64,000 bases of DNA, taken from contig OY725498.1 in NCBI GenBank assembly GCA_963281255.1, positions 4,340,001 through 4,404,000 of the forward strand. The letters are read 5' to 3'. The position numbers and the translations under genes are program-made. Each line of letters opens with the position of its first letter. Position 1 is the stretch's first letter. Shown one piece after another: positions 41,161 to 52,847 of the stretch. The notes beneath the pieces were generated by a model that did not search any database, was not told where the DNA came from, and saw only the letters and a list, made by a program, of their open reading frames with translations. Source of the DNA: Aphrocallistes beatrix. Taxonomy: Eukaryota > Porifera > Hexactinellida > Sceptrulophora > Aphrocallistidae.

Positions 41161-41540
41161 TACTTAATAAAACACCCCAAATTTGTATGGCTCCCCCCCC
41201 CAAATGGCTTAAACCGGAAATGACGCTACACATTCCAGGAGCAAACGGAGGTTACTTAATTAAACGCAATGATTTGTGTATTTGTCGGTGAACAAATTCT
41301 AAGAAAAGGAAAATTATGGTTTCGTAGGGCGTGATTACAAATACTATATTTGAAGCTTGCCAAAATACATATAATAAACTCTTGATATTAATCTCTTATG
41401 AAGAAATGCTAATAGTCAATGGAATAATATAATATTTAAAAACTGAAGTACAACATAATGTTGACCTTAATACAATAATGCATAGTTTCAGAAATGCAAG
41501 AAGATTAATGGTTCACAAATATGCAAATATAATTATCAAC

Positions 41541-41775
41541 ATAGCAGAGTTTACCAGAGCCCGCCCATAGGATTAGTTGCTATCCCACTCGATGTCTATT
41601 CTAATCACAAAGTTGAGCTCATTGTAATATAATATTGTATGCTCTGCTATAGCAAAAAGTTAGCTTAGATAGAATAGATGGAATGAAATTAATACTATAA
41701 AGATATTATATATACTGGGTGAGTCATTTTATTTTCGGAATTCTAAACAATCGAGATATTTTACAGCCACTCTTG
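41541..41775 (+). promoter_or_regulatory. Probable gene C promoter and non-coding 5'-UTR exon
   Basis: This stretch is clearly similar to 50591-50853 upstream of gene D, although the DNA between each stretch and its ATG is not. It contains TATAAAG at 41696-41702 and ends at a consensus donor (TTG|GTGAGT, donor GT at 41776). A matching acceptor (TTTGTAG|TTATCA) lies at 42229-42231, 36 bp before the ATG. The simplest reading is promoter plus a leader exon ending at 41775, an intron, then the coding exon starting at 42232. The transcription start is not visible. Confidence 0.5.
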
Positions 41776-42267
41776 GTGAGTTCATGTTTCATTTTATAAA
41801 AATTAATATACTAATCGGTGATAATAATAAAGTATTAAGTTTTGAGCCCTCATTTTATCCATATATATCGTACAGTGAAATATAACTGACATCTAAGAGA
41901 CTAGACTGAATAGTTATTATATGCGGCATATTCCTATCAAAATGAACTAAAATATATAGAGATTGCCTCCATTGAGATTATTTGGGTGATAACTATTATT
42001 AACTGTGGCATCGAAATTAATAAAATACAACAAAATACCCTGAACATTTCGTAAATAAATCATTTTTTAAACACATGAAGAAGAGTTTCTGATATATAGT
42101 ATACAGTATATTGGATCTGACTGTCCGTTTGTATGCAATTTCGTAATTTTAAAACACACTTATGGTTTTCTAAGGGAATCATGCACTAACGGTATGTCGA
42201 CCGACATCTTTAGACAGTTTTTCCTTTGTAGTTATCAGAAATAAAGAAAAAAGCGAAAGCACAGAAA

Positions 42268-45200
42268 ATGAATGCGATGCATTCAAGAATACTACTCCGC
42301 ATATTCCAGCTCATACTCGTGTTTCTACACATTTCGCCGTTCAATGCACTAAGATTGTCCTTCTACAATAACATTGCCGATACGCATCAAGAAACGATTG
42401 AGTTTGAATCAGGTTCACTTTTCTACACTGGAGAACTCCCACACATCAAATCGTTTACTTGCACTACAGATACACCCACTGATACCGTGACTGTGACGTG
42501 GTATGACACTAGTGGTAATGAGGTCCCTATGGGTACTGGTGCTAGCACCAGTCTGTACTGGACAGGAAGTGATAGCAACAAGACACTACACACCTCTAAT
42601 TACGCAGGTACTAACTTCATAAGTGTAGCTAATCAGGGGAATAATTTCACTTGTAGAGTGAATGGGGCAAATGCACAGATGAAATATTTCGGTATCTATT
42701 GGGTGAGACCAATACTTATCGGTCCGAATACTATCCAAACTGATTTGAGGGGATTTCGAATTTACACTAAAGACACTCCACCTGTGATCTCTGAGTTCAC
42801 ATTACAAAGAGGATTGTTCAATTTCGATTTCAGTAAGCGTTATAAAGTCCAGTCATTGAAGGGTTCTAGCAGCATTGTATTCAGACCAGATGTGGTTACA
42901 TCTAGTCCATCGTCCATCCCCTCAATCATTGATAATGTTACTTTCTCGAACACTTCAGTTTGTCAGTCGATTGGAACCAGTGATTCGGATCAACTCTATA
43001 CTACAATATCTGATAGAGCTTTTTTCAATTATGAACCAGGAAATATTACCAACCCACGATTATCAAACTCCGCTTGCATTGAGAATGGCACAATAAGTCC
43101 ACTTACTTTAACAATCGGGAATGTACCTCCAGACATAAGGTACACTTGTCCACTCGTATTCAACGGCGTTTTCATAAATACCGGAAATTTAAACTTTACT
43201 GGAAATAGCAATGTGACAGCAGTAAGTGCTCCATTAAATCTAACCGAAAACAGACGACGACTTTGGATAGATATTAGTTCTTCATTCCCAGTTTCTCTTA
43301 TTTACGACAGAGATTATGTTTGTGAGGATTTGTATAGCACCAGGATATCCTTCAGGGTTAATGTAGATGGGAATAATCCACTGGAAGTATTCGATTCTAT
43401 TTCCGCAACAACTGGAGTCGTAGATTCAATTAACTATATTTCAACCGCCATTCCTACTACATTGTATTGTGTGTCGATGAGTAGTACAGTTGAGGTGACG
43501 TGGAAATTCGATAACATTGCAAACCGTAGTCAGTTCGTTTCTCATGTACAAGTTCCCTCTAATTCATCCTATCTCCCTTACGCCACCACTCCTCGCATTG
43601 GTAGAAGCGATTTGTTCCTAAATGCCACCGTTACCTCAGAGACAGAAGGCTATTACACTTGTAGTGATGGTACTAATGAAGTTAGAGTAGGAGTGTTCTT
43701 GCAAACTCCAGTAGCCCCTGTAGTTACAGCATCAAGCATTGAAGTTCCAATAAATGATCCGATTAACATCACATGTGCAGCTTCTAACTCTTCTTATCCC
43801 CCTGCTCTGTACTACTGGACTGGACCTAATTTCTACTCCACGAGTCTTCTTGATACGACTGGGTTTACATTGGGGAATTCTGGTTTCTACACATGTCACG
43901 GAACTAATGTGGTAGGAGAAGATGATGTGACAATTAATCTTGCTATTTCACCACCTCGTGCTTCACTTGTATCTTCTAATTTGACTGTGCTGGATTTCTA
44001 TTTTGAAGAAGACTCATTCCAACTCTCTTGTATCTTCAGTTATGAATCTGGATATCTAATTTCTCTACGTATCTTCTGGACACAGGATGATATAGCGATT
44101 ATGAGTGGAACTAATGGTTTACAAATACAGGAAATGTCTACAAGTGCTCCTAATACAATTCGTACTGTATTATCTGTAGCTAGTGTTGTCCCTGCTAATA
44201 CTGGAATGTACAGATGTGAAGCAGTCGTAGGTACTAGTGAACCAATCGAGTCAAACCCTGCTAACATTGTAGTAGAAGCATCTTATCAACCTGATTCTAT
44301 ATCATTACAACTGGTGATAGGTTCAGAGAGCGTACAATTGAATTGGAACGGTACATATAGAAACATAACAACACCTGAAACGTATGTAGTTACCTATTGC
44401 GAGCTACCTCAATGTAATAGTTATACTCAGTCTCCATCACTAACTAATACATCTTACACGATAACTGGACTCAAAAGTAATTTCAGTTATTCTGCACTTA
44501 TAATTGCAACAAATCGCTACGGATCCACTAATGGAACTCGAGAGGATTTCAGTACAAATCCTCTTCCTCCTCCTCGAACCATAGATCTCCCACAACCAGA
44601 TTTAGGAGATATCTTCGTTGCAGATTCCTTCCAAATATCCTGTAAATTTGAAACCGCCTTCATATCTTCAATTTCCATACAATGGTATCACAACAATACG
44701 CTTAATACTATTTTCTCGAATACAACAAACACCAACGGAAACACAGCTACAAGTACACTCACAGTAACTGCTTCATCACTTTCACAAGCTGGAGACTATC
44801 ATTGTGTAGCTACAGTAGGTACTAGTAGTCCAACTAATTCCATTCCTGTCTCTGTCATTATTAATCCGATAACGTTACCAAATGCAATCAATGTCACGAT
44901 CACAAATTCAGAATTAAGAAACGCAACCATTAGTTGGACTCCATCCATTCAATTTCCATCATTGACTGAGACATACACACTGGTATATCAGAGAGTTGGT
45001 GATAGCTCCTACCAGACTATTAGCACACTCAATTCCACCTCATTTACATTAACAGGATTGCTATTCAACAGTCAATACAGAGTATATGTCAACGCTACCA
45101 ATAGATTCGGTACAACACAAGGACCTGATACTACATTCAGTACTGATCCAGTGAGGTTGTATTTCATGAGAGATGGAGAGATTGTTCAGTTTGCATCAGG

Positions 45201-48200
45201 GTCTATCTTCAGAGGTGGAACTCATAGCATAATTTTTGGAGGAGTGTTTAAGTTCTACTGTGTACCAAACAGTCCTGATCAAGAGATAACCTGGTATGCA
45301 CCGAATGGTGATGCCATTCCAGTTGATGCTCAATCATCAGGTTTATACCACATCCGTAATGCAGACACAGGAGAGAGTGTGTTGTATACAAACAACGGTA
45401 TTACGTCTAATACAGAAGGAAACAACTTTACTTGTAGCTTTCCTCCATCTTCTGGTCCAGCTATTGAATCAAGTTTCGGTATATACTACGTAGGACAGGA
45501 TAATGATGACGTATTCGGAGTCAGACTATATGGACCTGGAAATGTAATTTACGAGTTCGTTTACCAAATTGGGACTTTTTCTGTCGATCTTACAGCTACA
45601 TATGATATCGAATGCTTGAATCCTTCTAACCAAATAAGTCAATGGGAATTTGAACCAAATCTTGTCTCTGAGAATGCAAGAACAAACACACTCATAACTC
45701 AAGCTCAGTTCAACCCTAATGCTACATGTCAGTACATCAGTTGTAATCCATCCGTTCAGTATCCTGTATTCTCTGACAAACCATTCTTCCTACAAACCAA
45801 TGTAACAAGTGGACAACCTAATTGCAGACCGAACAACTACCTTTATGAATTCAGTTTAGGAACACCAATCGAACTCTATATCACATGTCCATTGATATTT
45901 GGTTCACGTTTTCTTGATGTAAGTGAGTTCAGTCAAATACAAAATGACTTCACGGTAGACACATCCAGGAGATTGTTCTTCAATACAACCACTCTACCTA
46001 CTCTAGCACTAGAACGAAATTTCGTATGCGAAGACACGTACGGAGATAGTGTTTCCTTCAACATTAGAATCCTGGCAAGTGAAGCTATCCAGCTTTTAGA
46101 CAGCGAGGATTCCGATACTCCGATTGTGAATGGTACCGATTTAGTAGGTGTCGATATTCCTAGTATCATATATTGTATAACACAATCCAATGAGAACTCT
46201 GCCAATTGGTTAGTCGATGCAAACCCAAATCGTAGCCTCAATGAAGAACCAATACCAGTTAACAATGACTCAGACATATTTCCGTATGCTATAAACCCAC
46301 GTGTAGGTAGAAGTAACCTTGTCTTGAGTGAAATTGAAAGCGGGAGTGAAGGGTTTTACACTTGTGTCACTAATCCTAGAATCACAGTTGGGATATTCTC
46401 ACAGAATCCTGTTCCACCCAATGCTACCATATCACCAGGTCAGACTGTGATACAAGTGGTTATCGGTACCAATACTCCTGTACTCAATTGTGAACATAGT
46501 AACTCTCCTCATCCACTTCCAATCTATTTCTGGACAGGTAGCATAAGCTCATCAACTGCTACTCTTGACACCAATCTCTTTCTAGAATCTAACTCTGGTG
46601 AGTATACGTGTACAGCTTCCAATGTGGTAGGACTGTCTACAGACACAGTAACAATAACTGTCATACCTCCACCTCCTCAGTTCAACTCCATTAAATCATT
46701 ACAAGATACGATATATATAAGCGATGATGTGACGATTCAGTGCGAATTCTATACTTTTGAAAACGTCACATCTCAAATTCTCATTGATTGGTATAAAGAC
46801 GGGATAATTGTATCTGAAGCTAGCATCAGTCCCACCCGTATTGAGAATACAATCACAGGTTTTCTGAACTTATTAAATAGCCAAATTGAGGTAGAAGGAG
46901 ATTACCATTGTCAGGCAAGGATTGGAGCTAGTCAGGCGTCTGTTTCCCCTAATCTAACACTAAAAGTCAGTCCTCCCCCAAATCCAATGCATATACGATT
47001 AGTTAGTATATCGCAAGCACATTATCTGGGACAGGATACCCTTTTACAGTGTGAGTTCTCGACCGAAAGACGTTTCCAAGAAATGTTGAAGATTGACTGG
47101 TACCACAACAATACGAAATTATCCAATATGAATGAAATCGAGATAACGAAGATGAATACGGGTCATTACATGGTAGAAAGCAGCCTAAATCTCTTCAACA
47201 TAACTTTTATCCAAGCAGGTGAATATCGTTGTGTGGGTAGAATAGTGGACATTTTGAGTTCTGAACAAACAAATTCTACTCCTTATACCCTCAATGTCCG
47301 CACGCCCACCACACTATCTCCATCTATTTCAGAACCTATTGTGACGGATCAGGTATCAGTCATTATCGGCATTCTTATCGGCATTCTTTTTATCATTGCA
47401 GCGATACTGATCGTAGTACTAATAATCATTATCGCTTGCAGAATGGGATACAAGAATAAGGCTGATCAAGAGGAAGGATTGCCATACGAAATAATGTCGA
47501 GGGGTAAGGGCAAAAAAAACAAGCCTTTCATCACTCCTACAGCTAGCATTGGTATAAATATGGATGCTGCTTATAGTGAAAACCCACAATATCAAGATGA
47601 CGAAGGAGATGGGAGACTTACATTTAGGAAATCGGATGCATTTCAAGAAACATTGCTAACCAATCTTAGTGCAGAAGGTGCTACGGCTGAACCTTCAAGC
47701 AACAACGCTGACTTTGAAAACTACAACATTCCACTCGCGATATTCCCACAGAAAGTACTCGAGTACCATTTAGCAAACAATGCAGAATTTGACAGGCAAT
47801 ATTGCTCTCTGCCAGAGGTCTGGCTTCACGATGTTAGCATAGGATCTCATATTAATAACCGACGAAAGAATCGATTTACAGACATCATCCCTTATGAGCA
47901 TTCAAGAGTCAAGTTGAGTCTAACAGGGGAACATAACTCAGACTACATCAACGCGTGTTACATCGATGGGTACTACCATCGTGGAGCCTACATTGCATCA
48001 CAAGGTCCAATGCCACATACTGCAAACGACTTCTGGAGAATGATATGGGAGAAAAATATCGACCATATTGTTGCACTCACAAAGGTAATGGAGGCTGGAA
48101 GGCGAAAATGTGAACAGTATTGGCCAGAAAATGAGACGGATATGTGTGAATTCGACATGATTCAAGTGACTTTAAAGAAGTGTGAGAGGTATACTACATA

Positions 48201-49977
48201 TGACATTAGAATGATGGAAGTAACACACGCTGAATACCCTACTGATGTGCGTATCGTGATTCAGTTCCACTACACAGTATGGCCAGATCACGGAGTGCCC
48301 ATTTTCTCAAGTTCCCTCATTTCGTTCATCAACCATACGAAAGAATACCACATCCCTAAAAGAGCCCAACCACCCATGCTTGTCCACTGTAGTGCAGGAG
48401 TTGGTCGCACGGGGACTTTCATAGTTCTTGACTATTTCCTGGAACATCTCAAGGAAAATGATGAAGTAAATATATACAAATGTGTTGCTGAACTGAGAGA
48501 GAACAGGTGTCTCATGGTTCAAACAAAAGAGCAATACATCTTCATTCACGATGCTCTCCTCGATATCATCTGTTGTAAAGATACATTCATTGCTGACCAC
48601 GAATTCCAAGCCTATCTTGATAATGCTATGGTTCGCAACGTGGAATCAATGTCGACACCTTTCGAAGACCAGTACGAGTTAATAATGAAGACAAGCCGTA
48701 TCGTTGATGAGAGGGACATAGCTGAGGCTTCTGACGCCGCTAACATTATGAAAAATAGGTTCCCGAATTTCGTTCCGTTTGACTCACACCGTGTCACAGT
48801 AATCCCGGATCAAGATGGCGATAAAGATTACATCAACGCGAGCTTCGTTCATAGCTACCATAAGCATAAGGGTTTTATAGCAGCACAAGGTCCCCTTGAA
48901 CACACTATCTACGACTTTTGGAAAATGATAACTACATTGCGTGTCCAATTCATCATAATGCTGTCGGATCTGAGTGAAGGAGGTCACGAGATGTGTGCTA
49001 AGTACTGGCCAGAGGAGGGACAAGAGATGTTAGTGCAGTACCTGGTTATTATCTGCGATAAAGAGGAAGAATTGGACGACTACATACTAAGGAACTTTGT
49101 AGTATCAACTCAACAGGTAGCGTTGTTAATTTACATTAGCGTACTTGATTTTTACAATTTTTACACTTATAACCTACTGCAAAACTAATCTTATTATTAT
49201 TGTAACGATCCGAGATGTTTCTGTGTATATGTTACAGTTAAAACGTCAAATCAGTTATTATGTAAAATACCTGGAAAGTCTATGCATTTTCCATTAGTTA
49301 ATATACATAATCCTGAAATTTTTAAGGTACAGTCGACTCCGCTTAATTGGGTCACATTGGTTCGAAGATATTTTGCCCCGATTAAGTGGCGAACCTATTA
49401 ACCGAAAATATTTTATATTAGCTTTTATGTGTGAGAGCTATTCCGGTCCTGCCAAAAGTGGCCCGATTAAACAGTGACCTATTAAGCGGAGTCGACTGTA
49501 TTTAACATAATAATACGAGTATCTGATTTGACGTTTTAACTGTAACATATACAAGTATACGATACTAGGATAATACATGTAGAACATCCGTTTATGATAA
49601 TCACAATCTTATAGGGTGGCATGCGTCAAAACATTCAACAAATCCAGTTTAAGAAGTGGCAATACAATCAACTGCCTGAAATCAATGACTTGATGGTACT
49701 CTATCATCAATTCAAAGAGATACAGCGAGGAATTTTAGCGACTGAGACGTCTCCAATACTCGTTCATTGTGACAACGGCTCTACACGAACAGGCGCGTTC
49801 ATCGCATGCGTGAACGCCATACAACAACTCGAACTCGAACGAAAGGTGGATATCTTCCAGATCGTGAGGAACCTTCGCAATTCTAGGCCCTTCATGGTTC
49901 CAAGCCTTGAGTTCTACATTCTCTGCTTCAAGCTGGTAGCCTTCTATATCCAATCGTCAGAGGATAAAGCTACGTGA
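42268..49977 (+). CDS. Gene C: Ig/FN3 receptor protein tyrosine phosphatase with one giant exon
   Basis: An RPTP of 2403 residues: exon 42268-49116 (2283 codons) and exon 49615-49977, ending TGA, joined in phase 0 at CAG|GT...AG|GG. Residues 1-28 form a signal peptide. The ectodomain reads: module U1 (about 29-480), two Ig-like domains, FN3 (about 673-768), Ig, FN3 (about 870-960), module U2 (about 962-1380), three Ig-like domains, a Thr/Ser/Pro stalk and a TM helix at 1696-1724. D1 starts near 1819 and is intact: KNRF, WPDHGVP (Asp2007), [10 protein letters not shown] (Cys2041). D2 is degenerate: KNRF is kept, but WPD is Leu2303-Pro2304-Glu2305 and the P-loop is HCDNGSTRTG (Cys2335, Arg2341). 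The start is the first ATG after a likely 5'-UTR splice acceptor at 42231. Against genes A and B the almost intron-free structure is striking. Confidence 0.93.
45151..46410 (+). other. Gene C module U2, copy of the C/D-specific ectodomain unit
   Basis: This 420-codon stretch carries the same motif series as the gene D modules, from VRLYFMRDGEIV to PRVGRSNL and EGFYTC. Cysteines recur in Ig-like C-x(n)-W-x(n)-C spacing at the first part (FYCVP, TWYAP, FTCSF), with several extra Cys in the middle (CQYISC, CRPN, ITCPL, VCEDTYG). It may be a series of divergent Ig-fold domains. I do not recognise it as a named family. Module U1 of the same gene (42340-43700) is a strongly diverged version. Confidence 0.8.
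49235..49542. mobile_element. MITE, CAGTTAAAACGTCAAAT family, copy 2 (host of a nested MITE)
   Basis: Ends CAGTTAAAACGTCAAATCA and TGATTTGACGTTTTAACTG with TA flanks, split by the pogo-like MITE at 49330-49498. Removing the insert restores an element similar to 25725-25851. Confidence 0.87.
49330..49498. mobile_element. pogo-like MITE, CAGTCGACTCCGC family, copy 4 (nested)
   Basis: 169 bp, TA-flanked, ends CAGTCGACTCCGC and GCGGAGTCGACTG, inserted into the MITE at 49235-49542. It is therefore younger than its host copy. Confidence 0.88.
49615..49977 (+). other. Gene C terminal exon: end of degenerate D2
   Basis: Acceptor AG at 49613-49614, phase 0, reading Gly-Gly-Met onward. It encodes the C-terminal half of D2: a region aligned to the WPD loop reading QLPEIND, then VHCDNGSTRTGAF in place of [13 protein letters not shown], then a helix containing RNLRNSRPFMV, and the stop. 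Cys and the P-loop Arg survive, but the Ser-Ala-Gly-Val-Gly stretch does not, so D2 is probably a pseudophosphatase domain. Confidence 0.88.
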
Positions 49978-50160
49978 ACGGACACCCCACCATTGAACCA
50001 TAACTATTTATTATCATTACTAGACTAACGATGTTTATATTTATTTTACCTCATCTACTCCTGGGATATACCAAGTTATTAGAACTGTATACTTGTTGTT
50101 ATGTTAATTTTGCTCATTATTTACTTAGTATTCGGATTTTGTTATAATTCTATAGGTTTA

Positions 50161-50276
50161 TTTAAACGGTAAATGCGGAAATAGTTCAACTTTTTATCAT
50201 TAGGATTAATGGTGGGTTTTATGTGAACTATTTCCTTTTTCGGAAAGTCGAACTATTTCCACCATACCGTTTAAAC
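50161..50276. repeat. R3 repeat (GGAAATAGTTCGAC), copy 2
   Basis: Ends TTTAAACGGTA and TACCGTTTAAA form inverted repeats around the same core as 29761-29910, including TTATCATTAGGATTAATGG. About 180 bp after the gene C stop. Confidence 0.75.
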
Positions 50277-50590
50277 TTATGTAAACTCCCAAAGAGGAAC
50301 GAAGCATATCAAAGCTTGAAAAACAAATATTAAGAGATAGGAATTGTGTTAGATAGGGAATTATACCTACTCCCTATGTATGGTATTATATTATAGTAGA
50401 CAAGTAACAGGTGGTTTGTGTTCATCTTAAAAGAATTGGTCTTGCAGGCGTGGCGACACATACCACTTCTTTTGAATCGGTACTTCACATGTTGTTCCAC
50501 TTTCATTCGCCCGATAGAATAGCACTACCATCGTACATGCAATAGTTCATGGTTTAAACTTTAGAGATATGTAATTAGTAATTTATGGAT

Positions 50591-50853
50591 ATAGCAGAGT
50601 TTACCTGATCCCACCCATAGTATTAGTTGCTATACCACTGTATCTTGTCAGCCCCTGGAGTTTAGTAATCCAATACTGTATGCTCTGAACTAATAAGATA
50701 GGTATGCTCAGATCTACTATATGGATATTTGGGGGATAACAATATATTTCAATATAAAATCACTTATACAGGGTGATCCATTGCTTTTTTGGAATTTTAA
50801 ACATCAAGATTGTTTCAAAAATCGGATACTTTGGATACAAATACGTTCTCTCG
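50591..50853 (+). promoter_or_regulatory. Probable gene D promoter and non-coding 5'-UTR exon
   Basis: Paralogous to the gene C upstream segment, with TATAAAAT at 50753-50760 and a donor CTCG|GTGAGT (GT at 50854). The proposed acceptor, TTTTTAG|TTATCA, is at 52807-52809, 38 bp before the ATG. The shared TTATCA start of the second exon in genes C and D supports the pairing. The implied leader intron is about 1.95 kb. Confidence 0.5.
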
Positions 50854-52019
50854 GTGAGTTCGATTATTAATTAAAATGCAACTATAGACAATACATATTC
50901 ACTATATGAGTTCTTCAATGTTCAATGAAATTTTATAATATTGAATCATATAAGTTTAAATTTAGGATACATACAAAAGAATATAGGTCGGTATTCTGTC
51001 GACGTGAATAGTCAATTTCGGATAATCAAGGATTTGTTGTGATCACAATTAATTGGGAAATTAATTTAGTATAATTTGGAGTTTATCTGACTGAATTAAT
51101 AAATTGCTAACACTTCTTAACTTATATACTACAGTACTTATATCAGATCATTGCGTATCTACAGTCGACTCTTGTTAGTAAGTACAACAGAGGAACGTCG
51201 AAATTTGTATTATTTGTGGGCGTAGATATCACTTCTCGTTTGGAGTTGGCAACAATCCCTAACGACCCCCCAGCTAGCTATGCATATGTTTGTATGCACG
51301 TATAAGTGGTGGGACTTGTGTATTTATTATCAGGAGTTACACTTTATCCGTGCTCGTACTGATAGTTTACTGTATTATTATCACGGGCTTTTTCAGGTCT
51401 CTCAATTCTCGTCGTGTGTCTCACGATTTTGGCTGTTATATGATACCAATGCTCGCTATTATCTCACGATTTAGAACACTGTTTGTAGTACTATTTTACC
51501 ATATTTCACGATTTGCTATATTCCATCACACAAGAAAGTTCGATTATATGCCTGCCCTTTGGGATTGGTCGCTTCGCGATGGGAACTTTTGACAAATTTA
51601 ATCCAAAAAATACCATTTTATACGGTTGGACTGGTTTTAATTGGATCACATTTATCCTCAAATTTTTCCCCGACCATACCATTACAAACTCAGTGGCAAT
51701 TTCCTTGATAAATACATCTCCCATAGGGGGCACTATATGAGCCATCTTCATACTCATTATCTACCTTGTGTAGTGTCCTATCCATGATTCATAACCTTGG
51801 GGGTTTACCAGCTCAGTTAGAATATAAGAGCACCGGCAGAGTCCCAAACAAGTAATTAGATTTAAGCATGGCAAATAACTAATCTGTGGTCATTTTTGAT
51901 AGGCTATTAGAAATGTTTTATTTAGTTCATCCCTTGGGTACGCCAGAGATAGGAATTCAAATCGCATCATTTTGCTTGTTCCATTAGACCTTTGAGAATG
52001 TTATATTCGGAATCTAATA

Positions 52020-52195
52020 TCTAAGTTGACTAATTCATGAATTATCAATGATTTACTCAAAATTTGAAACTAAAATAATGAAAAAAATATTTGATATTTC
52101 GCTTAGGGACTGAGCAATGTTAGAGGTATATAACATGAGCAACCTTTAACCACTTTTGGGCATAGAATCTGCACTAATGTTTGAGATTTTGAATA
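52020..52195 (-). repeat. R2 interspersed repeat, copy 2 (reverse)
   Basis: Reverse complement of 8002-8170 with moderate divergence. It lies in the proposed leader intron of gene D. Confidence 0.65.
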
Positions 52196-52847
52196 ATTCA
52201 TTAATTGAATAATTCATAATTCTTCATCATATTTCAATGAATTAGTCAACTTAGGAATCTATATTCTTAAAAACGGTGAATATAATGCATCAAGTGTACC
52301 ACAATGATGTGTTATTATAAATGAAATTATTTAGGTGTATGTATAGAAATTGAGAAATTTTCTGGTACGTAGAGGTTAAACCATTTCGCTCAGATAATCG
52401 ATTTTTTTGTATCTCCATCACTTGACACATAAATATTAATTTTCACATCCCTAGGACTTGCCCAGTTTTTCAGTCAATTCGGACAAAAAAATCGTAACAA
52501 TTTAAAATATAAAAATCTTAACTCGTAAACTGCTCATTACCAAATCGTATAAACCTCAGCACCAAATATTATCTCTGATTACTACCTAATTTCCAGGCTG
52601 CCCTATCTATCGGTATGTCGACTAATATTTATTGGATATTACACAGTGCAAAGCTGCTTGCTTGTCTTCAATAAAGTGCAAAAGATTAATGAATTTAATA
52701 CGTAATCACTTTGTTGAGTAAATAATTAAATGGATGTTGTAGTAGAAACATTTGAAAAATTCTTACCGAACTATATACGTAAAATTTATATTATTTCATC
52801 AATTTTTAGTTATCAAAGAGTAAATAAACCAAGAAAAGAAATAACAG

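Larger units (their letters stand above)
39934..42267. other. Intergenic region between genes B and C
   Basis: Holds the gene B 3' UTR (similar to gene A for about 120 bp; a possible AATAAA at about 40424), the tRNA-Leu-like sequence, a reverse R5 fragment, a hAT MITE, a pogo-like MITE and the likely gene C leader exon. No other protein gene is supported. Confidence 0.6.
49117..49614 (+). other. Gene C coding intron
   Basis: 498 bp, donor GTAGCG at 49117, acceptor AG at 49614, phase 0. Much of it is the nested MITE pair described separately. The gene D intron starts at the identical codon position (63879). Confidence 0.88.
49978..52847. other. Intergenic region between genes C and D
   Basis: Holds the gene C 3' UTR, R3 copy 2, the gene D leader segment (50591-50853), a lone pogo-like end at about 51160 (CAGTCGACTCTTGTTAG without a matching partner), the reverse R2 copy and the last leader-intron part. 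Open reading at 51506-51757 on the minus strand and nearby + frames resembles nothing I recognise, and I do not call a gene there. Confidence 0.6.

Noticed and set aside
45933-46277. Antisense ORFs under genes C and D (also 56105-56380, 58160-58453, 62934-63371)
   Set aside because: They recur in every copy of the repeat because they mirror the coding strand; these are shadows.
42268-49116. Gene C as a processed pseudogene
   Set aside because: The frame is open for 2283 codons with intact D1 motifs, a signal peptide, a TM helix and a spliced last exon. A retro-origin is possible, but the gene looks functional.
51160-51190. A pogo-like element starting CAGTCGACTCTTGTTAG
   Set aside because: Only one end is visible; no matching inverted end was found nearby, so no element is delimited.
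51506-51757. Overlapping ORFs on both strands between genes C and D
   Set aside because: No recognisable domain, no paralogue in the window and overlapping frames on both strands. Left as unassigned intergenic DNA.
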